In this document: in pieces, positions 1 to 5,667 of the stretch | Numbering within the stretch: the stretch's first letter is position 1 | Layout: each line of letters opens with the position of its first letter | NCBI GenBank assembly: GCA_016287065.1 | Contig: JAEEVB010000100.1 | Location: 1 to 8,409, forward strand | Direction: 5' to 3' | Length of the DNA stretch: 8,409 bases | DNA from: Muribaculaceae bacterium | Lineage (GTDB): Bacteria > Bacteroidota > Bacteroidia > Bacteroidales > Muribaculaceae | The notes under the pieces: model-generated | What the model was told of the DNA's origin: nothing | Seen by the model: the letters and a program-made list of their open reading frames with translations, nothing else | Databases searched by the model: none | Made by a program: the position numbers and the translations under genes

Positions 1-1310
1 TTTATGATAACTTCTCGGTAAGTGTTGCGGGTAATCAGCACCCCAATAGCTATGGCTACTATGTGTCGCTTGTCACTGCACAACCCTTTGATGTAGGAGA
101 TGGTGAAACCAGCAACAATGCTCGTAGTAACAGCATTGTTATACCTACGCACAAGACCTCAATGAGATCAAGCGTCTACAACAGAGAACAAATTGACACT
201 GATATTGATCACGCTCTGCCCATTGCCAGCGACTTTGACATCTATGTGAAGCAAAGTAGTAAGAGTGAAATTCTCGGTTACTATGCTTATCGTTGGGATT
301 CAACCTATGGCACTGCCGAGAAACCCTATGCAATTATTACCGGTTCTGCCGATAATGAACAAGATGTGTCTCCTAATGGTCAAGCTGGTAACCAGGGTGA
401 GTTCTACACTGTGGCTATGAACCAAGACTATACCAGTCAGGTGAACTTTACCAATGGGGCAACCACTGCTTGGGCTAAGTTCGTTGATAATTTCATTCAC
501 GGCAAGGCCGATGTTTACACCTATGCTCCTGTTGTTGAGGTGTTCGCTCCCTCGGCAGCTGTCGATGAAGATGGCAATGACCGTGAAGACTACAACACCT
601 ATGGTGCTTCGCTCCAGAATCTTGCTAGCGGTAAACTTGAAGTAGAACAAGATCTTGTAATGGGTAACAAATCTGAGAAGTATGACTTCACGATTAATGG
701 TGTTCAATATACTTATTACACCATTTCCTTGAATGTGAAAGCCGCTGAAATTCCTGATGGATTTGGCTTCTACAAGATGCGCGCTTGGCGTAAGGTCGAT
801 CCCAGCTACCTTGGTGAGAAACCTGTTGATCAGCTGAAGCCCGGTGAAACTGACTATTCTTATCGTTTCCGTGAGAACGGTGAATATAAATTTGATGAAG
901 CTACTTATCCCGAATTAGATCTCAGTACATTCAAATCCAACTATAAGATTGGTCTTGATATGCTTGAAGATAATATCTATAAGGGTACTTTCGGCGCCAA
1001 GAGGTTGACGGGCTCTGATAGCTTCAACGCCGACTTCATCGTACGCCTCTATTTCACGCGCAACGACAATCTCAACACTGGTAGCAAGGCTGGCGATGGC
1101 AAGTACTACATTGCTGAAGGTACCACTTCAGTTCCTGTGACTAGTGCAGTGCTTACTGGTGTTGTTAACATCGATGCCGACAAGACTGTTGCTGGTGTGA
1201 AGTATTACAACCTGGCCGGTATGGAGAGCAACGAGCCCTTCAGCGGCGTGAACATCATCGTCACCCGTTACACCGACGGTTCTATCTCAACCAGCAAGGT
1301 GATGCGTTAA
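1..1310 (+). CDS. Large secreted/surface protein, 3' part only (5' end outside window)
   Basis: The reading frame is already open at base 3 and runs to a TAA ending at 1310, giving 435 visible residues. The GTG at 63 is in frame but is not a convincing start, because coding-like sequence (YDNFSVSVAGNQ...) continues upstream of it. The protein is rich in Tyr, Asn, Asp and Thr, has no obvious membrane helix or catalytic motif, and looks like an extracellular beta-rich protein. Its last 40 or so residues read VKYYNLAGMES, then PFSGVNIIVTRYTDGS, then STSKVMR. This resembles the C-terminal block of many secreted Bacteroidales proteins and is similar in outline to type IX secretion type A sorting domains (YNlaG...GvYiv...dG...KvvR). 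Export to the surface is therefore inferred. I do not recognise a specific function. It is a single convergent unit ending at the terminator just downstream. Confidence 0.8.
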   Translation, partial: YDNFSVSVAGNQHPNSYGYYVSLVTAQPFDVGDGETSNNARSNSIVIPTHKTSMRSSVYNREQIDTDIDHALPIASDFDIYVKQSSKSEILGYYAYRWDSTYGTAEKPYAIITGSADNEQDVSPNGQAGNQGEFYTVAMNQDYTSQVNFTNGATTAWAKFVDNFIHGKADVYTYAPVVEVFAPSAAVDEDGNDREDYNTYGASLQNLASGKLEVEQDLVMGNKSEKYDFTINGVQYTYYTISLNVKAAEIPDGFGFYKMRAWRKVDPSYLGEKPVDQLKPGETDYSYRFRENGEYKFDEATYPELDLSTFKSNYKIGLDMLEDNIYKGTFGAKRLTGSDSFNADFIVRLYFTRNDNLNTGSKAGDGKYYIAEGTTSVPVTSAVLTGVVNIDADKTVAGVKYYNLAGMESNEPFSGVNIIVTRYTDGSISTSKVMR

Positions 1311-1362
1311 TCCGCACCACGAACCCTATGAAACAATAACAGTTAGTTTCTCATAGTAACCC

Positions 1363-1397
1363 GAAGGGGCGCCTCAGTGATTGAGCCGCCCCTTTTC
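1363..1397 (+). terminator. Intrinsic terminator of the secreted-protein gene
   Basis: GGGGCG at 1366-1371 pairs with CGCCCC at 1387-1392. The stem is extended outward by AA/TT and inward, after one C-C mismatch, by CTCA/TGAG around a GTGAT loop. TTTT follows at once at 1393-1396. It lies 53 nt after the stop at 1310, in the right orientation for a plus-strand transcript. Confidence 0.85.
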
Positions 1398-1459
1398 ATT
1401 TCCCTTTCCCCTTCCCTTTTAAATAACCTTCCCCCCACCATCCCGTGCCCTCCGAGAAT

Positions 1460-1536
1460 TGTAGGGACAACCTTAAGCTCGACTGAGCGAGCAGCAAATG
1501 TAGGGACAACCTTAAGCTCGACTGAGCGAGCAGCAA
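1460..1536. repeat. 39-bp tandem duplication, each copy with a hairpin
   Basis: Two identical 38-nt copies lie at 1460-1497 and 1499-1536, starting TGTAGGGACAACCTTAAG. Each contains GCTCG-(6 nt)-CGAGC (1477-1492 and 1516-1531), which can fold into a 5-bp hairpin, and TGT-AGGG-ACA, a smaller one. A degenerate third start, TGTAGAAACAACCTTA, occurs at 1656-1671 (14 of 16 bases match). The perfect identity of the two copies points to a recent duplication. Confidence 0.85.
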
Positions 1537-1597
1537 GAGTCGCTCGCCAGAGCGGTGTGCGTTCAGCGAGCCTCAGTCAGCGCGTGCCCTGTCCGCC

Positions 1598-1642
1598 CTC
1601 CGAGACCTCCGAGATCTCCGAGATCTCCGAGTTCTCCGAGAT
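1598..1642. repeat. 9-nt tandem array, five CTCCGAGAT-type units
   Basis: Five consecutive 9-nt units begin at 1598, 1607, 1616, 1625 and 1634. They share CTCCGAG and differ only in the last two bases (AC, AT, AT, TT, AT). It belongs to the same style of array as the one at 5693-5737, with a GAGA core. Confidence 0.9.
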
Positions 1643-1670
1643 TAATACTGACAACTGTAGAAACAACCTT

Positions 1671-1723
1671 ATGTCCTTCTATCCTTCTGTCTAAAAATCT
1701 TTTCTTTCTGTCGTTCTGTCTAA
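1671..1723. repeat. 53-bp dispersed repeat, copy A
   Basis: This copy matches 2130-2182 at 51 of 53 positions; the differences are at 1681 and in the second CTTCTG block. It is built from 8-nt words of the CCTTCTGT type on both sides of a CTAAAAATCTTTT centre. It begins inside the degenerate third copy of the 39-bp repeat. It lies outside any gene, in the convergent intergenic region. Confidence 0.85.
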
Positions 1724-1754
1724 CCTCCGTCCTCGTTTCGCGAGCCTTGTGGCG

Positions 1755-1784
1755 TGCTTGCGTGCATTTAGCATAGCGCAAGCA
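1755..1784. other. Stable hairpin (8-bp stem)
   Basis: TGCTTGCG at 1755-1762 is perfectly complementary to CGCAAGCA at 1777-1784. The stem is extended inside by TGC/GCA (1763-1765 and 1771-1773) around an ATTTA loop, with a 3-nt bulge. No T-run follows on either strand, so it is not a typical intrinsic terminator. It could be part of an unrecognised small RNA or a repeat remnant. Confidence 0.6.
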
Positions 1785-1785
1785 T

Positions 1786-1820
1786 CACCCGCACATTATC
1801 TTCGCCCACCCGCACATTAT
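1786..1820. repeat. 14-bp direct repeat, period 21
   Basis: CACCCGCACATTAT occurs at 1786-1799 and again at 1807-1820. The first copy starts two bases after the hairpin at 1755-1784. No function can be read from it. Confidence 0.75.
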
Positions 1821-1891
1821 ATAAACGAAACTCCCATGAAAACACCAAAATTCCCCAAAACCGCCTTTTCCCCATCCTTCCTACATGAATC

Positions 1892-2008
1892 AAAATTCTC
1901 AAAATTCCCATTTTTCCCATCTTTCCCACGCTTCCCCACCATCCCATCTGCGCATCTAGAGCGGCTAGATAGGCTAGGCCGGCTAGCGCGTCTAGATTAT
2001 CTATAATC
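1892..2008. repeat. Thirteen-unit 9-nt phased array (TTCCC half, then CTAG half)
   Basis: Thirteen consecutive 9-nt units stay in exact phase. Those from 1892 to 1945 mostly end in CCC (for example AAAATTCCC, ATTTTTCCC, ATCTTTCCC). After one transitional unit (ATCTGCGCA), those from 1955 to 2008 carry a CTAG-type core at positions 2-5 (TCTAGAGCG, GCTAGATAG, GCTAGGCCG, GCTAGCGCG and so on). The change of core word without loss of phase is unusual. GCTAG-(5 nt)-CTAGC at 1973-1987 can form a hairpin. The 13-mer AGATAGGCTAGGC at 1967-1979 is shared exactly with the array at 2869-2949. Confidence 0.85.
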
Positions 2009-2013
2009 TTTAA

Positions 2014-2030
2014 CTGAAAACTGAAAACTG
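2014..2030. repeat. Short 7-nt repeat, CTGAAAA
   Basis: CTGAAAA begins at 2014 and 2021, with a truncated third copy (CTG) at 2028. It directly follows the 9-nt array, adding a different short period to the same region. Confidence 0.7.
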
Positions 2031-2093
2031 ATGATTTCCCCAATTTCCCGTTTTTCCCAAAAGATTCATCCTTCCCCTCCATCCCCATAAAAC

Positions 2094-2118
2094 AAAAAAA
2101 CCGGCGTCAGCCGGCTTT
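2094..2118 (-). terminator. Intrinsic terminator of the thioredoxin-like gene
   Basis: On the minus strand, CCGGC and GCCGG (2110-2114 and 2101-2105) form a stem around a 4-nt loop. The stem is extended by A-T pairs and followed by a run of seven T (2094-2100). The hairpin lies about 90 nt beyond the stop at 2206, so the 53-bp repeat copy B lies in this gene's 3' untranslated region. Confidence 0.85.
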
Positions 2119-2129
2119 GCACAAAAAAT

Positions 2130-2182
2130 ATGTCCTTCTGTCCTTCTGTCTAAAAATCTTTTCCTTCTGTCGTTCTGTCTAA
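2130..2182. repeat. 53-bp dispersed repeat, copy B
   Basis: This is the second copy of the element at 1671-1723, in the same orientation, with 51 of 53 bases identical. It sits between the stop codon (2206) and the terminator of the minus-strand thioredoxin-like gene, so it is expected to be transcribed as part of that 3' untranslated region. Confidence 0.85.
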
Positions 2183-2205
2183 AACCCCTGTTCACGTCTT
2201 CTCGC

Positions 2206-2670
2206 TTAGAGTGCCTGCAGGGCCTCGGTCGAGGGATTCAGGGCAATGATGGTGCCCTGCGGGTCGATAAGGAAAGAGTGCAGTTGTTCGCGCGTCTGCT
2301 TCCACTGGGTGAGGATAGGACTGTCGGCATCGGTATGGAACTGCAGGGTAGCGTCGAGGCCGTCGATGTGGCACAGTTCGCCCAGAATGGCCTGACTACG
2401 GTCGGAGTTGATGCCAATGTGGATATAATTGGCCTTGGTGCGGTCATATTGCATGTTAGCGATGCGCGACTGTGGCTCGGCCGAGTCCCAGAAGGTGACC
2501 AGCACATAGTTGCCTCGCAGCTGCTGCAGCGAGAGCGTAGTGTCGGCATTGCTGATGGTGAAGTTGGGGGCCATGCTTCCCACCGCCGATTCGGCAGGAT
2601 TATAGTTACCCGAAGTTGCGAAAAGAATGAATAGCGTTAAAATTGCAATAGTTATTACACTTTTTTTCAT
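2206..2670 (-). CDS. Exported thioredoxin/TlpA-fold protein lacking the catalytic cysteines
   Basis: The protein has 154 residues from the ATG at 2668-2670; in-frame starts further upstream would lengthen it ahead of the signal peptide and are rejected. Residues 1-20 (MKKS, then a hydrophobic stretch) form a signal peptide or anchor, so it probably acts in the periplasm. Residues 30-150 follow the TlpA/redoxin layout: VGSMAPNF (30-37), LRGNYVLVTFW (51-61), HIGINSD (84-90), FLIDPQG (133-139). The active site, normally WCPPC, reads AEPQS at 64-68, so both cysteines are gone. The residue at the usual cis-proline before the FLID strand is Leu130. The only Cys is at 100. Disulfide exchange is therefore unlikely; a binding or structural role is inferred. 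It has its own promoter, a long leader and a terminator, so it is monocistronic. Confidence 0.8.
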   Translation of the reverse strand: MKKSVITIAILTLFILFATSGNYNPAESAVGSMAPNFTISNADTTLSLQQLRGNYVLVTFWDSAEPQSRIANMQYDRTKANYIHIGINSDRSQAILGELCHIDGLDATLQFHTDADSPILTQWKQTREQLHSFLIDPQGTIIALNPSTEALQAL

Positions 2671-2797
2671 AATGTAATGATTATGTTCAACTTGAAGATC
2701 ACTGTGCGACAATCACATCGGACGGTAACCTTTGCCGATTTTCGGCCTGTGGCACGGACCTTGCCGTGCAATACAATTCAAGCCATTTGCTTGAAAA
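2671..2797 (-). other. Structured 5' leader of the thioredoxin-like gene
   Basis: About 125-130 nt separate the predicted promoter from the ATG, long for this genome. In minus-strand order the leader has TTCAAG/CTTGAA (2790-2795 with 2777-2782), with a competing longer pairing using AGCC-ATTT and AAATGGGCT. Next come GCACGG/CCGTGC (2764-2769 with 2752-2757, 6-nt loop) and GCCGA/TCGGC (2742-2746 with 2734-2738, 3-nt loop). I do not recognise a known riboswitch core. It could be a regulatory leader or a leader-derived small RNA. Confidence 0.45.
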
Positions 2798-2804
2798 TGG
2801 GCTG

Positions 2805-2836
2805 CAAAGTTACGAATAATTTTTGTAACTACCAAA
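2805..2836 (-). promoter_or_regulatory. Bacteroidetes-type promoter for the thioredoxin-like gene
   Basis: On the minus strand, TTTG (2833-2836) is followed after exactly 20 nt by TAACTTTG (2805-2812). This is a full match to the Bacteroidetes -33 TTTG / -7 TAnnTTTG consensus. The fabG promoter in this window has the same spacing. Confidence 0.75.
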
Positions 2837-2868
2837 TCCACTGCATTTTCTAGATTCTGACTTGATAT

Positions 2869-2949
2869 TCTAGAGCTGCCAGACCGGCCAGATAGGCTAG
2901 GCAGACCAGACTGGCTAGACCGGCTAGAAATGCTAGATTAACTAGATGG
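2869..2949. repeat. Nine-unit 9-nt phased array with CTAG/CCAG core
   Basis: The core tetramer CTAG or CCAG occurs every 9 nt, at 2870, 2879, 2888, 2897, 2906, 2915, 2924, 2933 and 2942, separated by five variable bases. A further CTAG at 2850 is out of phase. The array shares AGATAGGCTAGGC (2890-2902) and TCTAGAGC (2869-2876) with the array at 1892-2008. Its last unit provides the TAG stop of the HIRAN gene. CTAG is its own reverse complement, so any two CTAG units can pair in RNA. Confidence 0.9.
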
Positions 2950-3709
2950 TTTGTGACTCCCTTGTCGGCAAAATGTCGATGGCGAGATGGATTTGCTCTT
3001 CGGGGTGTGCATAGGGGTCTGCTTCGAGTATTGTGCACTGGAACAGGTCGCTATGGCCGGCATCAAGAATTTGGGCGAGCGGCTTATTAAACTCGCGAGG
3101 AATATAGCCCAGGCAGTAGTCTTTGCCGTTAAAGATATTGTGAAACATCACTGCTACAGCATTCTTGTCGTGGGGATTGTCGGGTTCACGCTTGAGTAGC
3201 AGAGGTGTGCCCACTTTCAGCAGGTCCTTAACCTTATCGGCATCGTGATAACTGCGTCCTGCAAGGTGACACACGAAGAAGTGTTTTTCTCGCTCCTGTA
3301 GTCTGTGTTGGTTATCCTCTTTCTGTTGTTGTAGTTGCTCAGGCTTAATGGGGCATATATTGGAATTGATACGAATGCTCTCGGCAACTTGAAGCAAGCG
3401 TTCTTCGGCCCGCTTGCGCTGTTCATCCTGCTGCTCGAGTCGCACCTCTTCCTGCTTGCACTTCTTTCTCTCGATGCGATAGTTCCTGATCTTGTCTCTG
3501 AAGTAGCGGTATATGTCGCCAAGATTAGAAAAGAAGACATATCCCACCATGATTCCAATAATATATAGCACGGCACCCCAGAAACTATAGCCTTCTGATG
3601 CCATAATCATGGAAATCAGGATAATAGAGATTAATATTGCAAAAAGGCAGCCCATACTATGCCAGGTGTAGTTATCAGTTGTCGAAATTCTCAATGAATT
3701 CGGCGCCAT
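2942..3709 (-). CDS. Membrane-anchored HIRAN-domain protein
   Basis: The protein has 255 residues from the ATG at 3707-3709; Met19 (3655) is an alternative start that would still keep both helices. Two hydrophobic segments, about 19-37 and 43-62, predict an N-terminal membrane hairpin. Residues about 70-145 are charged and Q/E/K/R-rich, probably coiled coil. Residues about 142-247 match the HIRAN domain: FFVCHLAG (144-151), LKREPDNPHDKNAVAV (172-187), then LGYIP (200-204). HIRAN domains in HLTF/Rad5 bind single-stranded 3' DNA ends, and bacterial versions occur alone or fused to DNA-processing enzymes. The gene starts 20 nt after the rmuC stop, so co-transcription is likely and a role in DNA-end recognition at the membrane is inferred. 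No terminator is seen; the 3' end runs into a CTAG array. Confidence 0.8.
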   Translation of the reverse strand: MAPNSLRISTTDNYTWHSMGCLFAILISIILISMIMASEGYSFWGAVLYIIGIMVGYVFFSNLGDIYRYFRDKIRNYRIERKKCKQEEVRLEQQDEQRKRAEERLLQVAESIRINSNICPIKPEQLQQQKEDNQHRLQEREKHFFVCHLAGRSYHDADKVKDLLKVGTPLLLKREPDNPHDKNAVAVMFHNIFNGKDYCLGYIPREFNKPLAQILDAGHSDLFQCTILEADPYAHPEEQIHLAIDILPTRESQTI

Positions 3710-3729
3710 GTAGAGCCACTCCGAAGACT

Positions 3730-5070
3730 TTAGGGGTTGTCGGCGGTTCCGGTGGGGGTGGGGAGTTGTTTGGTGGCTTTGGCGCCGAGCTGCTGCACCT
3801 TCTGGGCACGGGTCACGAGGTTGCCCTTGCCATCGGTGAGTTTGTTCCAGGCAGCGTCATAGCTCTGCTGCGCGCTGTTGAGCGCCTTGTTGATGGCCTT
3901 CAGGTCGTCGGCAAAAGCCGAGAACTTGTCGAGCATCTTGCCGGCCTCTTCGGCAATCTTCATGGCGTTCTTGTTCTGGAGCTCACGTGTCCAGAGCTGG
4001 TCGATGAGCTTGACGGTGGAGATAAGGTGCGTGGGGCTCACGATAACCACATTGCGCTTGTAGGCATATTGCCACAGGTCGTTGTCGGCCTGCATGGCCT
4101 GGATATAGGCAGCCTCGTTGGGGATGAAGAGCATGACGAAGTCGGCGGCATTGGCCACCCATTGCTCATAGCGTTTGTTCTGGAGTTCGTCGATGTGGCG
4201 TTTAACCGAAGCGAGGTGCTCGTTCATGTGTTTCTTGCGCTGTTGTTCATCGTCTTCGTTGGCCCACTGGGTGTAGGCCGTGAGCGACACCTTGGAGTCG
4301 ACCACCAGGTTCTTGCCATCGGGGAGGTGCAGCACCACGTCGGGACGCAGACTCTTGCCCTGGTCGTTGGTGATGAGCGTGCCGTCGGGGTTCTGGGTGA
4401 GTTGCTGGTGGTAGTTTACCCCTTCCACGAGCCCAGAGTTCTCGAGTATGCGGCTCAGGATCATCTCGCCCCAGTCGCCTTGCGTCTTGCTGTTGCCACG
4501 CAGCGCGTTCGAGAGTTCCTTGGCCTCGTCGCCTATGGTCTGGTTCAGGTCGCTCAGGCCCTTGATTTGCTCTTTGAGCTGCTCACTGTAGCGCACTTGC
4601 TGCAGCGAGTAATCGCCGAGTGTTTTCTTGAGCTGCTCAAGGTTGGTGGTGAAGGGACTGAGCAGTTGCGAGATTTGTTGCTGGCTGGCTTCGCGCAACG
4701 TCTTGCCATGCTGGGCGAGCAGGTCGGAGGCCACTTTGTTGAACACCAACTTCGATTCTTCGGCCAGCTGCTGACGCTCCTGTTCTAGGAATTCGAGCCG
4801 CTGCTGCAATGCTGCACGCTCGGTGTCGAGAGAACGCAACTCTTGCTGCTTGGCCTCGATGATTTGGTTGAATTCCTGTTGCTTGGCTTCGGTTTTGCGG
4901 TCAAACTCCTGTTGCTTGACTTCCAGCCTCTGGCTGAATTCATGCTGCTTGTCTTGATAGATGCGGTTGAACTCCTGCTGCTTGGCCTCAACTTTGCGGT
5001 TGGAGAGAAAGAGCAGCGTGGCGAGGGCGGCGATGAGCACGATAAGGAAAATGGTGACAAGAACGTTCAT
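3730..5070 (-). CDS. rmuC: DNA recombination protein RmuC
   Basis: The protein has 446 residues from the ATG at 5068-5070; the frame extends upstream, but MNVLV directly precedes a membrane helix (about 3-22) as in the family. Residues 27-81 are five 11-residue repeats of a KQQEF type, and coiled coil continues to about 180. The RmuC domain (about 180-415) has GDWGE (198-202), RPDVVLHLPDG (242-252) and VVDSKVSL (256-263). The Asp244 and Asp258-Ser-Lys260 arrangement fits the PD-(D/E)XK nuclease-like fold proposed for RmuC. E. coli RmuC limits inversions at short inverted repeats, and a nuclease role in processing recombination intermediates is proposed. A HIRAN-domain gene follows 20 nt later on the same strand. 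Confidence 0.92.
   Translation of the reverse strand: MNVLVTIFLIVLIAALATLLFLSNRKVEAKQQEFNRIYQDKQHEFSQRLEVKQQEFDRKTEAKQQEFNQIIEAKQQELRSLDTERAALQQRLEFLEQERQQLAEESKLVFNKVASDLLAQHGKTLREASQQQISQLLSPFTTNLEQLKKTLGDYSLQQVRYSEQLKEQIKGLSDLNQTIGDEAKELSNALRGNSKTQGDWGEMILSRILENSGLVEGVNYHQQLTQNPDGTLITNDQGKSLRPDVVLHLPDGKNLVVDSKVSLTAYTQWANEDDEQQRKKHMNEHLASVKRHIDELQNKRYEQWVANAADFVMLFIPNEAAYIQAMQADNDLWQYAYKRNVVIVSPTHLISTVKLIDQLWTRELQNKNAMKIAEEAGKMLDKFSAFADDLKAINKALNSAQQSYDAAWNKLTDGKGNLVTRAQKVQQLGAKATKQLPTPTGTADNP
4828..4992 (-). repeat. 33-bp coding repeat: five hendecads in the RmuC coiled coil
   Basis: The segment encodes RmuC residues 27-81 as five 11-residue units that share a K-Q-Q/H-E-F/L core. The first Lys of that core is at 30, 41, 52, 63 and 74. 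The eleven-residue spacing fits a hendecad coiled coil, and the DNA units are similar enough to suggest growth by duplication. Confidence 0.8.
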
Positions 5071-5095
5071 AAGCGGGCGTGTTATAATAATGTGA

Positions 5096-5127
5096 TAAAG
5101 GTAGGCTTTTTTTGCCTGATATGGAAA
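5096..5127 (-). promoter_or_regulatory. Probable promoter of the rmuC-HIRAN operon
   Basis: On the minus strand, TTTC (5124-5127) is followed after 20 nt by TACCTTTA (5096-5103). This is one mismatch in each element from TTTG / TAnnTTTG, with the same 20-nt spacer as the two perfect or near-perfect promoters here. It lies about 25 nt before the rmuC start. Confidence 0.45.
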
Positions 5128-5167
5128 AATAGAAAGCAAAAATCGTGCTAAAATGATGGAAAATGAC

Positions 5168-5175
5168 TAATTTTA
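5168..5175 (+). promoter_or_regulatory. Weak -7 element candidate for the DUF695 gene
   Basis: TAATTTTA differs from TAnnTTTG only in the last base and lies 22 nt before the ATG at 5198. The expected -33 position (5144-5147) reads CGTG, a poor match, so this is tentative. Confidence 0.3.
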
Positions 5176-5197
5176 TAGCCTGAAATGCAAAAAAGTT

Positions 5198-5647
5198 ATG
5201 GGACGACTGAAATTGAGCGACGAGTGGTGGAGCGCTCCCACCGAGGCCGAGAATGGCAATGTGATAATCGTGACTGGCCGCCGCGAAATGGACGAGGCTC
5301 GCGCCTTGGGCGTGTTTAACTACCGTGTGGAGGTGACCTGGACCTACGAGGGCGACCGCAACGGCATGCCCCGCTACAAGACCTCGATGCTCATGGACGA
5401 GGTGAACGCTGCGCTGAGCGAGTGCTTCAGAAAGGACCCCGTAGCCATCATCACGGGCATCTACACCGGCGATGGCGAGCGCAACTGGGTGTTCTACACG
5501 CGCAGCCTGCACATCTTCCAGCGCAAGTTCAACGAAGCCCTGGCGCCCTTTGAGCAGTTGCCCCTCTCGTTCTATGCCGAGGAAGACCCCGAGTGGACCG
5601 AGTACGACGAACTGCTCAAGACCGAAATCACCGAAGGCACCGATTGA
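5198..5647 (+). CDS. DUF695 domain-containing protein
   Basis: The protein has 149 residues, from the ATG at 5198 to the TGA ending at 5647. The ATG at 5185 is out of frame. It is small, acidic and soluble, with no signal peptide or membrane segment. The order WW (10-11), VIIVTGRRE (22-30), RVEVTWTYEGDRNGMP (43-58), AIITGIYTGDGERNWVFYT (83-101), then DPEWTEYDEL (130-139) matches my recollection of the DUF695 family pattern: a W/Y pair, a GMP loop, a G...RxWxFY strand and a DPxWxxY tail. The function of DUF695 is unknown, and nothing in the sequence suggests catalysis. It is transcribed alone, divergent from rmuC across 127 bp, and ends before a 9-nt array and a shared terminator. Confidence 0.78.
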   Translation: MGRLKLSDEWWSAPTEAENGNVIIVTGRREMDEARALGVFNYRVEVTWTYEGDRNGMPRYKTSMLMDEVNAALSECFRKDPVAIITGIYTGDGERNWVFYTRSLHIFQRKFNEALAPFEQLPLSFYAEEDPEWTEYDELLKTEITEGTD

Positions 5648-5667
5648 GATGCGAGCTGTGCTCGCGG

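Larger units (their letters stand above)
1398..2093. other. Repeat-rich convergent intergenic region with no supported gene
   Basis: Nearly 700 bp lie between the terminator of the plus-strand gene and the terminator of the minus-strand thioredoxin-like gene. The open frames here are short. They read as low-complexity peptides with three-residue periodicity, which follows directly from 9-nt DNA repeats, so I support no gene. The stretch holds the 39-bp duplication, a five-unit CTCCGAGAT array, one copy of a 53-bp dispersed repeat, an 8-bp-stem hairpin, a 14-bp direct repeat, a 13-unit 9-nt array and a three-copy CTGAAAA repeat, each listed separately. Much of the remainder is C/T-rich on this strand with many TTCCC words. 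Confidence 0.7.

Noticed and set aside
1377..2088. Several short open frames with three-residue repeats (for example ...EISEISEFSE...)
   Set aside because: The peptide periodicity is the direct result of 9-nt DNA repeats; no start context, and the frames cross a terminator or the repeats.
2671..2804. Cobalamin, TPP or c-di-GMP riboswitch
   Set aside because: The hairpins do not carry the conserved cores of these classes that I could recall; left as an unassigned structured leader.
1892..2949. CRISPR array
   Set aside because: Units are only 9 nt with a 4-nt core; there are no 25-40 nt repeats with unique spacers and no cas genes.
2850..3038. Minus-strand 62-codon frame with LAxL-type tripeptides
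   Set aside because: It overlaps the end of the HIRAN gene in another frame, and its Leu/Ala periodicity comes from the CTAG array.
3637..4788. Plus-strand open frame of 383 codons
   Set aside because: It is antisense to rmuC over nearly its whole length; rmuC is clearly recognisable on the minus strand, and this translation is a Val/Leu/Gly-rich shadow with no known motif.
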